A DNA stretch of 52,712 nt, taken from positions 1-52,712 of the forward strand of contig NZ_JARANT010000005.1 of assembly GCF_029889805.1 (NCBI RefSeq), written 5' to 3'. Each line of letters begins with the position of its first letter. The first letter of the stretch is position 1. Positions 24,104 through 32,254 of this stretch are shown one piece after another. The translations under genes and the position numbers were made by a program. A model generated the notes under the pieces. It was not told the DNA's origin, ran no database searches, and worked only from the letters and a program-made list of their open reading frames with translations. The stretch comes from Halorubrum sp. Boch-26 (GTDB taxonomy: Archaea > Halobacteriota > Halobacteria > Halobacteriales > Haloferacaceae).

Positions 24104-24892
24104 TCACTCCCGGATCAGGACGATTCCGTCGCGGAACACCGAGTGGTTCGGGATCACGTGGTCCTCCCCGCCGGCCTCGATATGCGTGACGAACAGGTCG
24201 ACCTCTTGGACGATGCCGCGCTCCCCGGCGACCTTCACCTCGTCGCCGATGCCGTAGGGCTGCCGGAGGAGGAGGAACACCCCGGCGGCCGCGCTGGCGA
24301 CGAGGTCCTTCGTCGCCAGCGCGGCGAACAGCACGACCGCGAACGCGTACGCCGCGAGCAACACGACCAACGCGAGCGTCTGCACGCCGACCTGTCCGAG
24401 CGCGACCAGCGCGGCGACGTACACGACGCTGTATTTCACGATCGGGGGTAACACGCCGAGTTCGGGCAGCTTGATCCCGCGGAGCCGCTCGGCGACGAGC
24501 AGCTCCGCCTTGTCGCCGACGACGACGCCGACGATCATCACGACGGCGGCGATGAACAGGCGCGGGAGGAAGGAGGCGACCGACGACCAGAACCGGTCGA
24601 GGTAGTTGACTTCGGCGACGGTCAGGGCGACGATGACCGCGACGGCGACGATGAAGTAGCTGGACAGCTGTGCGAGGATTCGCACGGTCGACGTGTCGAA
24701 CTCCCGGGCGGTGCGCTCGAAGGCGGTTCCCTCGATCGCCTCGGGCACGCCGGCTCTGGTCAGCAGCCGCCGGTTGACGACCCCGACGAGATACGCCGCG
24801 ATCAGGCCGAGGACGAGCACGAACAGGGCGAGCCACAGCCGCTCTGGGACCCTCACCACGAACTCCCTGAGCGCGTTCGGTACCGCGAGCAT
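24104..24892 (-). CDS. MscS-family mechanosensitive channel
   Basis: A 262-residue membrane channel that would open under membrane tension to release solutes. Hydrophobic helices lie at about 18-38, 70-92, 105-127, 138-160 and 165-190. They are followed by the MscS pore-to-beta transition with VASAAAGVFLLLRQPYGIGDEVKVAGERGIVQEVDLFVTHIE. The cytoplasmic end is short, stopping at HVIPNHSVFRDGIVLIRE, so it lacks the large C-terminal vestibule of E. coli MscS. It begins 6 nt after the dacZ stop and is surely co-transcribed with it, which links c-di-AMP to osmotic control. Confidence 0.93.
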   Translation of the reverse strand: MLAVPNALREFVVRVPERLWLALFVLVLGLIAAYLVGVVNRRLLTRAGVPEAIEGTAFERTAREFDTSTVRILAQLSSYFIVAVAVIVALTVAEVNYLDRFWSSVASFLPRLFIAAVVMIVGVVVGDKAELLVAERLRGIKLPELGVLPPIVKYSVVYVAALVALGQVGVQTLALVVLLAAYAFAVVLFAALATKDLVASAAAGVFLLLRQPYGIGDEVKVAGERGIVQEVDLFVTHIEAGGEDHVIPNHSVFRDGIVLIRE

Positions 24893-24898
24893 GGGTTG

Positions 24899-25708
24899 TC
24901 AGTACTCCTCCGGATCGATCTCTAAGACGAGCTCACCCGCCTTGAACGCCCGCACTAACCCGTCCGACTCGGAGAGGACGATCGCGGTCGCGTTCGTGTC
25001 CCGCGTGATCGCGCCGCCGGCCATGTGGCGCGCGCCGAGCCCCTTAGGGATGTCGACGCCCTCCGCGCCAGGTTCGAGATAGCGGTACGCGGAGACGATC
25101 TTCCCGGAGTCGGAGACGACGAACGCGCCGTCGAGTCGCGAGAACTCCTTGACCATGACGTTGACGATGGGGTCGCCGACGTGGACGTGCGACTTCTCGA
25201 AGGGGTTGTACGACAGCGGGCGAGACTTGTTCATCACCTTCCCCGCGTCGCCGACGACGAACAGCGCGCCCACCGGCTTCCCCTTCTGTCCCTTCTGCCC
25301 GAGCTCGATCGCGACCTCGAACACGTCGCGGATGACGCTCGGCTCCGCCCGGGAGTTGACGAAGAGGTCGTAAATCCCGGTGTGAATCGTCTCGTCGACG
25401 GTGACGCGGACCACCGCGTCCGACCCCCCGTCGAAGATGGAAGCGATACAGACCGCCTCGTCGCCCGCGGAGACGAGCTCGGCGTCCATCGCGCCCTCGA
25501 TCCCGAACCGGATCCGGTCTTTGACGTCGTCGAACGGGAGGGGGAGCTCGACGAATGTGTCGGCGTCGACGTCGTTATCCGGAGCGACGACGACTATTTC
25601 CGTGTCGTCGTCCTCGAACCGGTCGTAAAAGGAGCTCGTCGGCGAGAACAACAGGACCGCGTCCGCGTCCTCGACGAGATCGGACAGGTGGTCGGTGAGC
25701 GAGGCCAT
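24899..25708 (-). CDS. dacZ: Diadenylate cyclase DacZ (c-di-AMP synthase)
   Basis: Joins two ATP molecules into the second messenger c-di-AMP. The 269-residue protein has an N-terminal regulatory region (about 1-120) and a C-terminal DAC (DisA_N) domain. The catalytic motifs are LDGAFVVSD (about 192-200) and GLGARHMAGGA (223-233), equivalent to the DGA and RHR motifs of bacterial cyclases. The second Arg position is Met here, as far as I can read. ATG 25708 is preceded by a TATA box embedded in an inverted repeat. The mscS gene follows in the same operon. In Haloferax volcanii c-di-AMP is essential and tightly controlled. Confidence 0.95.
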   Translation of the reverse strand: MASLTDHLSDLVEDADAVLLFSPTSSFYDRFEDDDTEIVVVAPDNDVDADTFVELPLPFDDVKDRIRFGIEGAMDAELVSAGDEAVCIASIFDGGSDAVVRVTVDETIHTGIYDLFVNSRAEPSVIRDVFEVAIELGQKGQKGKPVGALFVVGDAGKVMNKSRPLSYNPFEKSHVHVGDPIVNVMVKEFSRLDGAFVVSDSGKIVSAYRYLEPGAEGVDIPKGLGARHMAGGAITRDTNATAIVLSESDGLVRAFKAGELVLEIDPEEY

Positions 25709-25727
25709 TACCGGATTCGACTCTCGG

Positions 25728-25742
25728 ACGACGTATAGTCGT
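25728..25742 (-). promoter_or_regulatory. dacZ TATA box flanked by inverted repeat
   Basis: The sequence ACGAC-GTATA-GTCGT is a perfect 5-bp inverted repeat around a TATA core that lies 24-31 nt before ATG 25708. A protein bound to the arms would compete directly with TBP. Confidence 0.5.
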
Positions 25743-25887
25743 TGCGTCGCTGTCGGTCGGGCGTCCGACGGGTTACACGCGCCCGAAACGAACTCACTGC
25801 TCACCGTCGATCGGCCCGACGCCGTCACCGCCGATCGGCCCGACGCCGCGCGACTTTTCCCCCCGCGGCGCCACCGGTCAGACGACC

Positions 25888-27012
25888 ATGGCGACTCGCG
25901 ACGCGCTCTGGGCCTACCGCGATCGGTTCGGCGACGCCTTCGGGCGGACCTACTTTCGCCGTTTCGGCCCGGGAGTGGCCTCCAGCGTCGGGATTGGAAC
26001 GTATCTCGGTGAGCCGACCGCCGCGGTCGACGACGCCGCCCGCGAGGCGATCGGGCTCGCGCTCCGCTCCGGCGTGAACCACGTCGACACCGCGGTCAAC
26101 TACCGGTGCGGGCGGGCCGAGCGCGTCGTCGGTGAGGCGGTCCGGGACTCGCCGATCGACCGCGACGCGATCGTCGTCGCGACGAAGGGCGGATTCCTCC
26201 CGTTCGACGGCGACCGTCCCGACGACCCCGCGGCGTCCGTCCGCGATCGCTTCCTCGCGACCGGGATCGTCGACGCCGACGAGCTCGCGAACGGCGCGCA
26301 CGCGATCGACCCCGACTACGTGGAGTGGTCGCTCGACCGATCGCTCGATCGGCTCGGGCTCGATACGGTCGACCTCTTCTACGTCCACAACCCGGAGACC
26401 CAACTCGCGGCTCGCTCCCGCGAGGCGGTGTACGACCGACTGGAGGGGGCGTTCGAAGTCTTAGAGCGTCGACGAGCGGCCGGCGACGTCGGGGCCTACG
26501 GCGTCGCCACGTGGGACGCCTTCCGGGTCCCCGAGGAGCACGAGCGGTACCTCTCGCTCGCCGAGGTCCTCGCGCGGGCCGAGGCCGCCGGCGAGGCGGT
26601 CGGTCCCGACGGCGACCACGGGTTCGAAGCGATCCAGCTCCCCTTCAACGTCGCGATGGCGGACGCGTTCACGCGACGGAACCAGCGTTCCCCCGGAGGT
26701 GACGCCGGCAGCGACGCCGACGTCGAACCGGTCTCGACGCTGGAGTTCGCCCACGAGGCGGGACTTTCCGTGGTGACGAGCGCGAGCATCGGTCAGGGAG
26801 AACTCGCGAACGCGGGCGCGATACCGGCCGATGTCGACGCGGTGCTCGCCGGCGAGACGCCGGCCCAGCGCGCGCTCAACTTCGCTCGGAGCGCGCCGGG
26901 CGTCACCGCCTCGCTCGTCGGCACGAGCGACCCGGATCACGTCAGCGAGAACGTCGCCGCCGGCACCTTCGACCCCCTCGGCGCCTCGGCGTTCGACGCG
27001 GTCTTCGAGTGA
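25888..27012 (+). CDS. Aldo/keto reductase
   Basis: A 374-residue NAD(P)H-dependent oxidoreductase of the AKR TIM-barrel family. The catalytic tetrad is visible as Asp about 67 and Tyr about 72 (HVDTAVNYRCG), Lys about 100 (IVVATKGGF) and His about 167 (LFYVHNPE). It is followed by the cofactor-region strand SVVTSASIGQGEL and a C-terminal RALNFARSAPGVTASLVGTSDPDHV. An extended loop (about 105-145) separates Lys and His. The substrate cannot be deduced. ATG 25888 fits. It is divergent from dacZ and is followed directly by a 19-bp tandem array. Confidence 0.92.
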   Translation: MATRDALWAYRDRFGDAFGRTYFRRFGPGVASSVGIGTYLGEPTAAVDDAAREAIGLALRSGVNHVDTAVNYRCGRAERVVGEAVRDSPIDRDAIVVATKGGFLPFDGDRPDDPAASVRDRFLATGIVDADELANGAHAIDPDYVEWSLDRSLDRLGLDTVDLFYVHNPETQLAARSREAVYDRLEGAFEVLERRRAAGDVGAYGVATWDAFRVPEEHERYLSLAEVLARAEAAGEAVGPDGDHGFEAIQLPFNVAMADAFTRRNQRSPGGDAGSDADVEPVSTLEFAHEAGLSVVTSASIGQGELANAGAIPADVDAVLAGETPAQRALNFARSAPGVTASLVGTSDPDHVSENVAAGTFDPLGASAFDAVFE

Positions 27013-27044
27013 GCGCGCCGCTCTCCGGTCGCGATTCGAACGGA

Positions 27045-27120
27045 GAACGACCGTGGCGAGAAAGAACGACCGTGGCGAGAAAGAACGGCCGCGGCGAGAA
27101 AGAACGACCGTGGCGAGAAA
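27045..27120. repeat. Four tandem copies of a 19-bp unit
   Basis: The unit GAACGACCGTGGCGAGAAA is repeated head to tail at 27045-27063, 27064-27082, 27083-27101 (two changes, GAACGGCCGCGGCGAGAAA) and 27102-27120. A partial fifth copy (GAACGG) follows. The array starts 32 nt after the aldo/keto reductase stop. The period is not a multiple of three, so it is unlikely to be coding. Confidence 0.9.
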
Positions 27121-27200
27121 GAACGGACGGGGGCGGAGGGGAACGCGCGCGGGCACCGGCGATGGATTCGTCAGCTGCGCAGCGACGGCGGCGTGTCGCC

Positions 27201-27371
27201 TCAGCGCAGCTCTTTAAACCTGACTCCGCACTCGGGGCAGACCCGCACCGAGAACACCTCGTCGGGATCGTTTTTCTTTTTCAGGACCTGCTCGCAGTCG
27301 GCGCAGTTCAGTCGCTCGTAGGTGTCTTTGAATAAGTCGCCGTCGCGGAGTCCCTTGCGCGTCGATTTCAT
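27201..27371 (-). CDS. HVO_0758-family small zinc finger protein
   Basis: A 56-residue protein with two CxxC pairs, CADC (about 23-26) and CPEC (about 46-49), separated by a short Lys-rich strand pair. This is a zinc ribbon. Length and sequence (start MKSTRKGLRDGDLFKDTYERL, end VRFKELR) agree with the haloarchaeal HVO_0758 zinc finger family; the Haloferax protein binds zinc, but its role is unresolved. ATG 27371 is chosen because it gives exactly the family length and has a TATA box 25-32 nt before it. The frame extends upstream without a stop, but that part is low-complexity. Confidence 0.9.
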   Translation of the reverse strand: MKSTRKGLRDGDLFKDTYERLNCADCEQVLKKKNDPDEVFSVRVCPECGVRFKELR

Positions 27372-27395
27372 GTGTTGCGGTTGATCGCGTGAGGG

Positions 27396-27403
27396 TATAA
27401 AAA
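27396..27403 (-). promoter_or_regulatory. TATA box of the zinc finger gene
   Basis: TTTTTATA on the minus strand lies 25-32 nt before ATG 27371, indicating a leaderless transcript. Confidence 0.6.
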
Positions 27404-27438
27404 CCCCGTACGACGCGAGTCGGACGGCGGTCGTGTCC

Positions 27439-27497
27439 CCGGCTGTCTGGTCCCTGACACTCTCGTCTCCGGCTGTCTGGTCTCCGGCTGCCTGATC
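27439..27497. repeat. Three copies of a 14-bp motif
   Basis: CCGGCTGTCTGGTC occurs at 27439-27452 and 27469-27482, and a variant CCGGCTGCCTGATC at 27484-27497, in the gap between the divergent zinc finger and MFS genes. Spacing is irregular; function unknown. Confidence 0.6.
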
Positions 27498-27577
27498 CCC
27501 GACCGCACGACACGCGATGACCTCTCCCGGCACCGCGCTTTCGCAACGCTTGTCTCCGGGCGTCGTGAAGACCGTCC

Positions 27578-28762
27578 GTGTCACGGACCCGGCTGTTCGG
27601 ATCGCTGTGTGCCCTCGTCTTCCTCGTCAACTTCGCGCGCGTCGTGTTCGCGCCCCTGGTGGGGCAGTTCATCGGCGAGTTCGCGATCGCCGAGGGGACC
27701 GCCGGGCTCATCGTCACGCTCGCGTGGCTCGGCTCGGCCGCCCCGCGGATCCCCGCCGGGTGGGCGCTCACGCGGTTCTCCCGACGGCTGGTGATCGTGG
27801 TCTCCGGGGCGATACTGACCATCGGCGCGCTCGGCGTCGCGCTCGCGCCCGGCGTGCCGACGCTGATGACGGCCGCGTTCGCGATCGGCTTGGCCTCCGG
27901 CGTCTACTTCGTCGCCGCGAACCCGTTCGTCTCCGAGCTGTTCCCCGAGCGCGTCGGGCGCGCGATGGGTGTCCACGGGATGGCGAGCCAGCTCGCCGCG
28001 GTCGCCGCCGCCCCGGTCGTTACGGTCGCGCTGTGGTACGACTGGCGGCTCGCCTTCTTCGGGCTCGCGGTGGCCGCGGCCGCGACGACACTCACCTTCG
28101 TCCTCCTCGCCTCGCGGACGGACCTCCCCGACGCCGGCGCGGGCGACACCGACTTCGTCGGCGGCGCGCTCTCCGAGTGGAAGCTCGTCCTGTCGGGCGT
28201 CGTGCTGGTGGGTCTCACGGGCTTTCTCTGGCAGGGGCTGTTCAACTTCTACGAGCTGTACATGATCGATAAGGGGCTTCCGTCGGCGACCGCTCGGAAC
28301 CTCCTGACGGTGATCTTCGCGGCCGGCGTCCCCGCCTTCCTCGTCTCCGGCTACCTCGCCGACCGGCTCCCGCACGTGCCGTACCTGCTCGGCATCGTCT
28401 CGGCGTTCGTCGCCAGCGTCGCCCTCGTGGTCGCCGCCTCCGGGGTCGTCGCCGTCGTCCTCGCCAGCCTCGCCGTCGGCTTCGCCATTCACATGCTTTT
28501 CCCCGCGGCCGACACGTACCTGCTGGCGTCGCTGCCTGACGCGTCCCGAGCGTCGGCGTACGCCGTCTACTCCGCCGGGATGATGTCGACGCAGGCGGCC
28601 GGCTCGTGGGCCGTCGGCGAGGCGATCGAAGCGGGCCTCACCTACGACACCGTCTTCCTCGGGCTCGCGGGCGGGCTCGCGGCCGTCGTCGTCGCCTACG
28701 CCGTCTTGGAGCGCATGGGTCGCGTTCCGGGCGACGCGGCGGGCGCAGAGCCGGCGGCGTGA
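27578..28762 (+). CDS. Major facilitator superfamily transporter
   Basis: A 394-residue membrane transporter with about 12 hydrophobic helices split by an acidic central loop (about 188-205, TDLPDAGAGDTDF). The first loop carries PRIPAGWALTRFSRRLVIV, equivalent to the MFS signature between helices 2 and 3. A matching SGYLADRLPHV lies after the seventh or eighth helix. GTG 27578 puts a short charged N-terminus before the first helix, as in related haloarchaeal MFS proteins. The substrate is unknown; no neighbouring catabolic genes point to one. Confidence 0.88.
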   Translation: MSRTRLFGSLCALVFLVNFARVVFAPLVGQFIGEFAIAEGTAGLIVTLAWLGSAAPRIPAGWALTRFSRRLVIVVSGAILTIGALGVALAPGVPTLMTAAFAIGLASGVYFVAANPFVSELFPERVGRAMGVHGMASQLAAVAAAPVVTVALWYDWRLAFFGLAVAAAATTLTFVLLASRTDLPDAGAGDTDFVGGALSEWKLVLSGVVLVGLTGFLWQGLFNFYELYMIDKGLPSATARNLLTVIFAAGVPAFLVSGYLADRLPHVPYLLGIVSAFVASVALVVAASGVVAVVLASLAVGFAIHMLFPAADTYLLASLPDASRASAYAVYSAGMMSTQAAGSWAVGEAIEAGLTYDTVFLGLAGGLAAVVVAYAVLERMGRVPGDAAGAEPAA

Positions 28763-28854
28763 CCGGTGAGAGCGAACGCTGACGCGCTCCCTCCTGTCGG
28801 CACGGACCACGGGTATCGCACCTGTTTAGGGCGTCCCGCCCCTGTACAGTGATA

Positions 28855-30096
28855 ATGGAGTACGTCCAAGAGCGCGTGACGACGCTGCACGCGTTGACCG
28901 ACCACCGGCCGGACGCCCCCACCGGTCGAGCGGCGGTCGTGGTGCCGATGACGGAACGCGAGTACGGAACGCTCGCGGCCGAACGCGTCCTCTCGGCGCT
29001 AGAGACGGTCGCTCCCGCTCGGGTGATCGTCCCCCTCCGAGCCTCGTCCGATCGCGTCGGCCCCTTCGCCCGGTGGCTCACCGGCTTCGACCTCGACGTG
29101 GAGACGCTGTGGTGCGGCGGCCCCCGACTGAACGGACTGCTCGCGGACCGCGGACTCGACGGGAAACGCGGGAAGGGACGTGACGTGTGGCTCGGCCTAG
29201 GTCGCGCCCTCCAAGAGAAGTACGTCGTCGTCCACGACGCCGACACGAAGACGTACTCGCCGGGGTTCGTCGACCGACTGCTGTTCCCGGTCGCGAACGG
29301 GCACTCGTTCTCGAAGGGGTACTACGCCCGCGTCGAGGACGGGGCGCTGTACGGTCGCCTGTTCCGGCTGTTCTTCCGGCCGCTCGTCCGCGCGCTCGCC
29401 GACGCCACCGAGCGCCGCGAGCCGAGCGTCATCGAGTACCTCGACGCCTTCCGCTACGCGCTCGCCGGGGAGTTCGCGGCGACGACGGACCTCGTCTCGA
29501 AGCTCCGCGTCCAGCGCGGCTGGGGCCTGGAAGTCGGAATCCTCGGCGAGGCGCACGCGCACGCCGGCTTCGCGGGGAGCGCGCAGGTCGATCTCGGTCG
29601 CTACGAACACGACCACCGCTCCGTCGACGGGCCGACCGGGCTCGCCGACATGAGCCGGGCGGTCGGGGAGGCGACCCTCCGCGCGGTCGAGGACGCCGGC
29701 GTCGCCGTCGACTACGACGGGCTCACCGACCGCTACCGCGAGGCGGCCGAGGGGCTGATCGACGGCTACGAGACCGACGCCGCGTTCAACGGCCTCGACT
29801 ACGACCGCGACGACGAGCGCTCGCAGGCGGCGACGTACGCCGACGCCCTCGGCCGGCCGGGCCCGGACACCCGCCTCCCGCCGTGGCGCGACGCGCCGGT
29901 CACGCCGGCCGAGGTGGCCGAGGCGGCCCGAGCGGACCTCGCGGAGGCGACCCGCGAGGAGCCGGCGGAGGCGGCCGGAGACGGGGTCGACGAAGCGAAC
30001 AGTACCGGCGCCGGAACCGGCGATGCCGACGCCCGCGGGAACGGTCACCACCCGCCGGCGGACCCGCCATCCGATCCCGTGTCGGGGGAGGACTGA
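28855..30096 (+). CDS. GT81-type glycosyltransferase (glucosyl-3-phosphoglycerate synthase-like)
   Basis: A 413-residue GT-A glycosyltransferase. It has the metal-binding VVVHDADTKTYSPGFVDRLL (about 124-143), a conserved FSKGYYARV and the strand-loop GWGLEVGIL that, with YEHDHRS, matches glucosyl-3-phosphoglycerate synthases. Those enzymes move glucose from an NDP-sugar to 3-phosphoglycerate, giving the precursor of the compatible solute glucosylglycerate. That reaction is plausible but not proved. The last 90 residues are acidic and disordered. ATG 28855 is preferred over GTG 28849. The next gene starts 3 nt after the stop, so they are coupled. Confidence 0.8.
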   Translation: MEYVQERVTTLHALTDHRPDAPTGRAAVVVPMTEREYGTLAAERVLSALETVAPARVIVPLRASSDRVGPFARWLTGFDLDVETLWCGGPRLNGLLADRGLDGKRGKGRDVWLGLGRALQEKYVVVHDADTKTYSPGFVDRLLFPVANGHSFSKGYYARVEDGALYGRLFRLFFRPLVRALADATERREPSVIEYLDAFRYALAGEFAATTDLVSKLRVQRGWGLEVGILGEAHAHAGFAGSAQVDLGRYEHDHRSVDGPTGLADMSRAVGEATLRAVEDAGVAVDYDGLTDRYREAAEGLIDGYETDAAFNGLDYDRDDERSQAATYADALGRPGPDTRLPPWRDAPVTPAEVAEAARADLAEATREEPAEAAGDGVDEANSTGAGTGDADARGNGHHPPADPPSDPVSGED

Positions 30097-30099
30097 ACG

Positions 30100-30729
30100 A
30101 TGGCAGAGGAGGGCGGTTCGGACGGCTCCGCGGCGGACGGCCCCGCAGCGGAGGGCTCCGGGACCGACGCGCCGAGCGTCGCCGCGCGCGACGACCTCGC
30201 GGGCGTCGTCGACCTGTTCGGCTGGCTCACCCGGGCGGAGCTCTCGCACGCGCTCTCGGAGCTCGCGTTTAAACGGCGGACCGAAGTCGACGACGACGCC
30301 ATCGCCGCCGCGATCGACGTCGCCGTCGCGGAGTACGCGCTGGTGCCGGCGCCGCCCGCGGCGCTCGACGGGTTCGGCGATAGCGCGGGGACGACCGCGG
30401 GCGCCGTCCCCGAGGAGGTCGCCGACCCCGACGGGGGCCTCGACGCCGACGCCGTCGCGCTCGCTGTCGGGCCCGCCGCGTTCCCGTCGCTACCCGACGG
30501 CGCGGCGGACCTCCCGCACATCCTCGACGTACCCGAGCGCGACGTGGACCGTGAGAGGCTCTCGGATGCGGTTCTAGAGCGACTCTCCGAGGACGCGGCG
30601 GCGGCGATCAGCGAGGGCGACGACGACCGGTTGGCGGTCCTCGCGGACGTGACCTACGACGTCGAGGCGTGGGCGCCGGTCGACGCCGAAGATATCCGGG
30701 AGCGGATCGTCGTCGAACTGGACGCGTGA
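30100..30729 (+). CDS. Acidic conserved haloarchaeal protein coupled to the glycosyltransferase
   Basis: A 209-residue, highly acidic protein. A disordered N-terminus (1-30) is followed by a helical region DLAGVVDLFGWLTRAELSHALSELAFKRR (about 32-60) that looks like a winged-helix or HTH element. A hydrophobic AVALAVGPAAFPSLPDGA segment and an alpha-helical C-terminus follow. Its start is 3 nt after the glycosyltransferase stop, so both come from one transcript and are probably made together. I do not know the family (it may correspond to a DUF of haloarchaea). A regulatory or partner role for the glycosyltransferase is inference. Confidence 0.75.
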   Translation: MAEEGGSDGSAADGPAAEGSGTDAPSVAARDDLAGVVDLFGWLTRAELSHALSELAFKRRTEVDDDAIAAAIDVAVAEYALVPAPPAALDGFGDSAGTTAGAVPEEVADPDGGLDADAVALAVGPAAFPSLPDGAADLPHILDVPERDVDRERLSDAVLERLSEDAAAAISEGDDDRLAVLADVTYDVEAWAPVDAEDIRERIVVELDA

Positions 30730-30759
30730 TCGGCCGGCGGCGGGAACACGTTCGCCGTC

Positions 30760-31143
30760 TCAGACGTTCGCCTCGGCTTCGCCGAGCTCGCGCGCGAGGA
30801 ACTCGGCGATAGAGACGTCCGCCTCCTCGACGAACCGGGCGATCTCTTCGCCGTCGCCGTTCTCGACCACGACGGTCGGGATCAGCTCGATCCCGTACTC
30901 GTCGACGCCCTCGCCCTCCTTGCCGTCCGGTCCCTTCGTCACCGGGAAGTCCTCGATCCGGTCGTCTGGGACGCCGGCGGCGTCGAGCGCGGCAGCGAAC
31001 GCCGGGAGCTGTCGCTGACAGTCGCCGCACCAGTCGCCGCCCCACACGTTGAAGCGGTAGTCGCCTGCCCCGAGCGCGTTCAGGACCTCGTCGTCGAGCG
31101 CGTCGCCGTCGGCCCCGTCGGGCGCGAGCGTTTCGAGCGTCAT
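30760..31143 (-). CDS. Thioredoxin-fold protein with WCGDC active site
   Basis: A 127-residue cytoplasmic protein with a thioredoxin fold. The active site is GDWCGDCQRQLPAF (about 36-49), a CxxC redox pair, followed by a strand GIELIPTVVVENGDGEEIARF with the cis-Pro of the fold. It is longer than classical thioredoxin at the N-terminus, and the loop DFPVTKGPDGKEGEG is charged. It would reduce disulfides or act as a small redox carrier. It is divergent from cysteine synthase across a 148-nt gap, which suggests shared thiol physiology. ATG 31143 is chosen because a TTTACA box lies 25-30 nt upstream. Confidence 0.85.
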   Translation of the reverse strand: MTLETLAPDGADGDALDDEVLNALGAGDYRFNVWGGDWCGDCQRQLPAFAAALDAAGVPDDRIEDFPVTKGPDGKEGEGVDEYGIELIPTVVVENGDGEEIARFVEEADVSIAEFLARELGEAEANV

Positions 31144-31291
31144 GCCGTCCGATACGCCGGGAGACCTTGTAAACGGCGCGACGGCGGCATTTCCGGCGGA
31201 CTGCGCGACTGCGGCAACGGCGGCGGGCGCCGCGAACACGTCTTGCCGCGGTCCGTCGGGCATTTGAGTGCCGGTCCCGTCCGGTCGCGTA

Positions 31292-32209
31292 ATGGACGAC
31301 GACGTGTTGGAGGGGCTCGGCTCGCCGCTGGTGCGAGTCGACGCGCCGCCGGAGACGACGGTGGCCGCGAAGGTCGAATCGCGCAACCCGGGCGGCTCCG
31401 CGAAGGACCGCCCCGCGCTGTACATGGTCGAGGCCGCGGAGGAGTCGGGCGACCTCGAACCGGGCGACGGAATCGTCGAGCCCACCTCTGGTAACACGGG
31501 GATCGGGCTGGCGATGGTCGGCGCCGTGAAGGACTACGACGTGACGCTCGTGATGCCGGACGGGAAGTCGATGGAGCGCCGCCGGCTCATGCGCGCGTAC
31601 GGCGCCGACGTCGAGCTCGTCGACGGCGACATCTCCGCGGCCAAGGACCGGGCGGACGAGCTGGAGGCCGAGGGCGGGATGGTCCAGCTCCGCCAGTTCG
31701 AGAACCCCGCGAACCCGCGGTCCCACTACGAGACGACCGGATCGGAGGTCGTCGAGCAGGTCGGCGACCGGACCGTCGACGCGCTCGTCGCCGGCGTCGG
31801 GACCGGCGGGACCGTCTCCGGAATCGGTCGACGACTCCGCGAGGCGTTCCCCGACGTGCGGATCGACGCGGTCGAGCCGAGCGACAACGCCGTCCTCTCC
31901 GGCGGCGACCCCGGTGTCGACGAATTTCAGGGGATGGGACCCGGATTTGTCGCTCCGAACCTCGACGTCGACCTCATCGGCGAGGTTCACGCGGTCGACA
32001 TCGAGGACGCCGAGGCCGAGTGCCGTCGGCTCGCGCGGGAGGAGGGGATTCTCGTGGGACAGTCCTCCGGCGCCTCGAACCTCGCGGCGAAAGACGTCGC
32101 TGCGGCGCTCCGCGAGTCGGGCGCGTACGCCGGCGACGAGCCGCTCGTCGTCACCGTGTTCTGGGACAGCGGCGAGCGTTACCTCTCGGCCGGCACGTTC
32201 GACGAGTAG
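31292..32209 (+). CDS. Cysteine synthase (O-acetylserine sulfhydrylase family)
   Basis: A PLP-dependent beta-replacing enzyme making cysteine from activated serine and sulfide. The 305-residue protein shows the Schiff-base Lys in RNPGGSAKDR (Lys about 38), the substrate loop TSGNTG (65-70), the phosphate-binding GVGTGGTVSG and a C-terminal GQSSGAS. This motif set fits CysK/CysM; whether O-acetylserine or O-phosphoserine is used cannot be told. It faces away from the thioredoxin-like gene. The promoter is weak (CATTTGAG at about -30). Confidence 0.93.
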   Translation: MDDDVLEGLGSPLVRVDAPPETTVAAKVESRNPGGSAKDRPALYMVEAAEESGDLEPGDGIVEPTSGNTGIGLAMVGAVKDYDVTLVMPDGKSMERRRLMRAYGADVELVDGDISAAKDRADELEAEGGMVQLRQFENPANPRSHYETTGSEVVEQVGDRTVDALVAGVGTGGTVSGIGRRLREAFPDVRIDAVEPSDNAVLSGGDPGVDEFQGMGPGFVAPNLDVDLIGEVHAVDIEDAEAECRRLAREEGILVGQSSGASNLAAKDVAAALRESGAYAGDEPLVVTVFWDSGERYLSAGTFDE

Positions 32210-32254
32210 GTCGTCGACCCGAACGTTGAGTATCGTCGGGCCCGCAGTTCCCCC

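Noticed and set aside
27045-27120. Possible CRISPR array
   Set aside because: The units are directly adjacent with no unique spacers, and no cas gene is present.
26461-27156. Minus-strand frame running through the 19-bp array into the aldo/keto reductase
   Set aside because: The N-terminus is translated repeat sequence and the rest is antisense to a well-supported enzyme.
27372-27584. N-terminal extension of the zinc finger frame up to 27584
   Set aside because: It is made of repeated GDQTAGD-type residues from the 14-bp motifs. The family length and the TATA box support ATG 27371.
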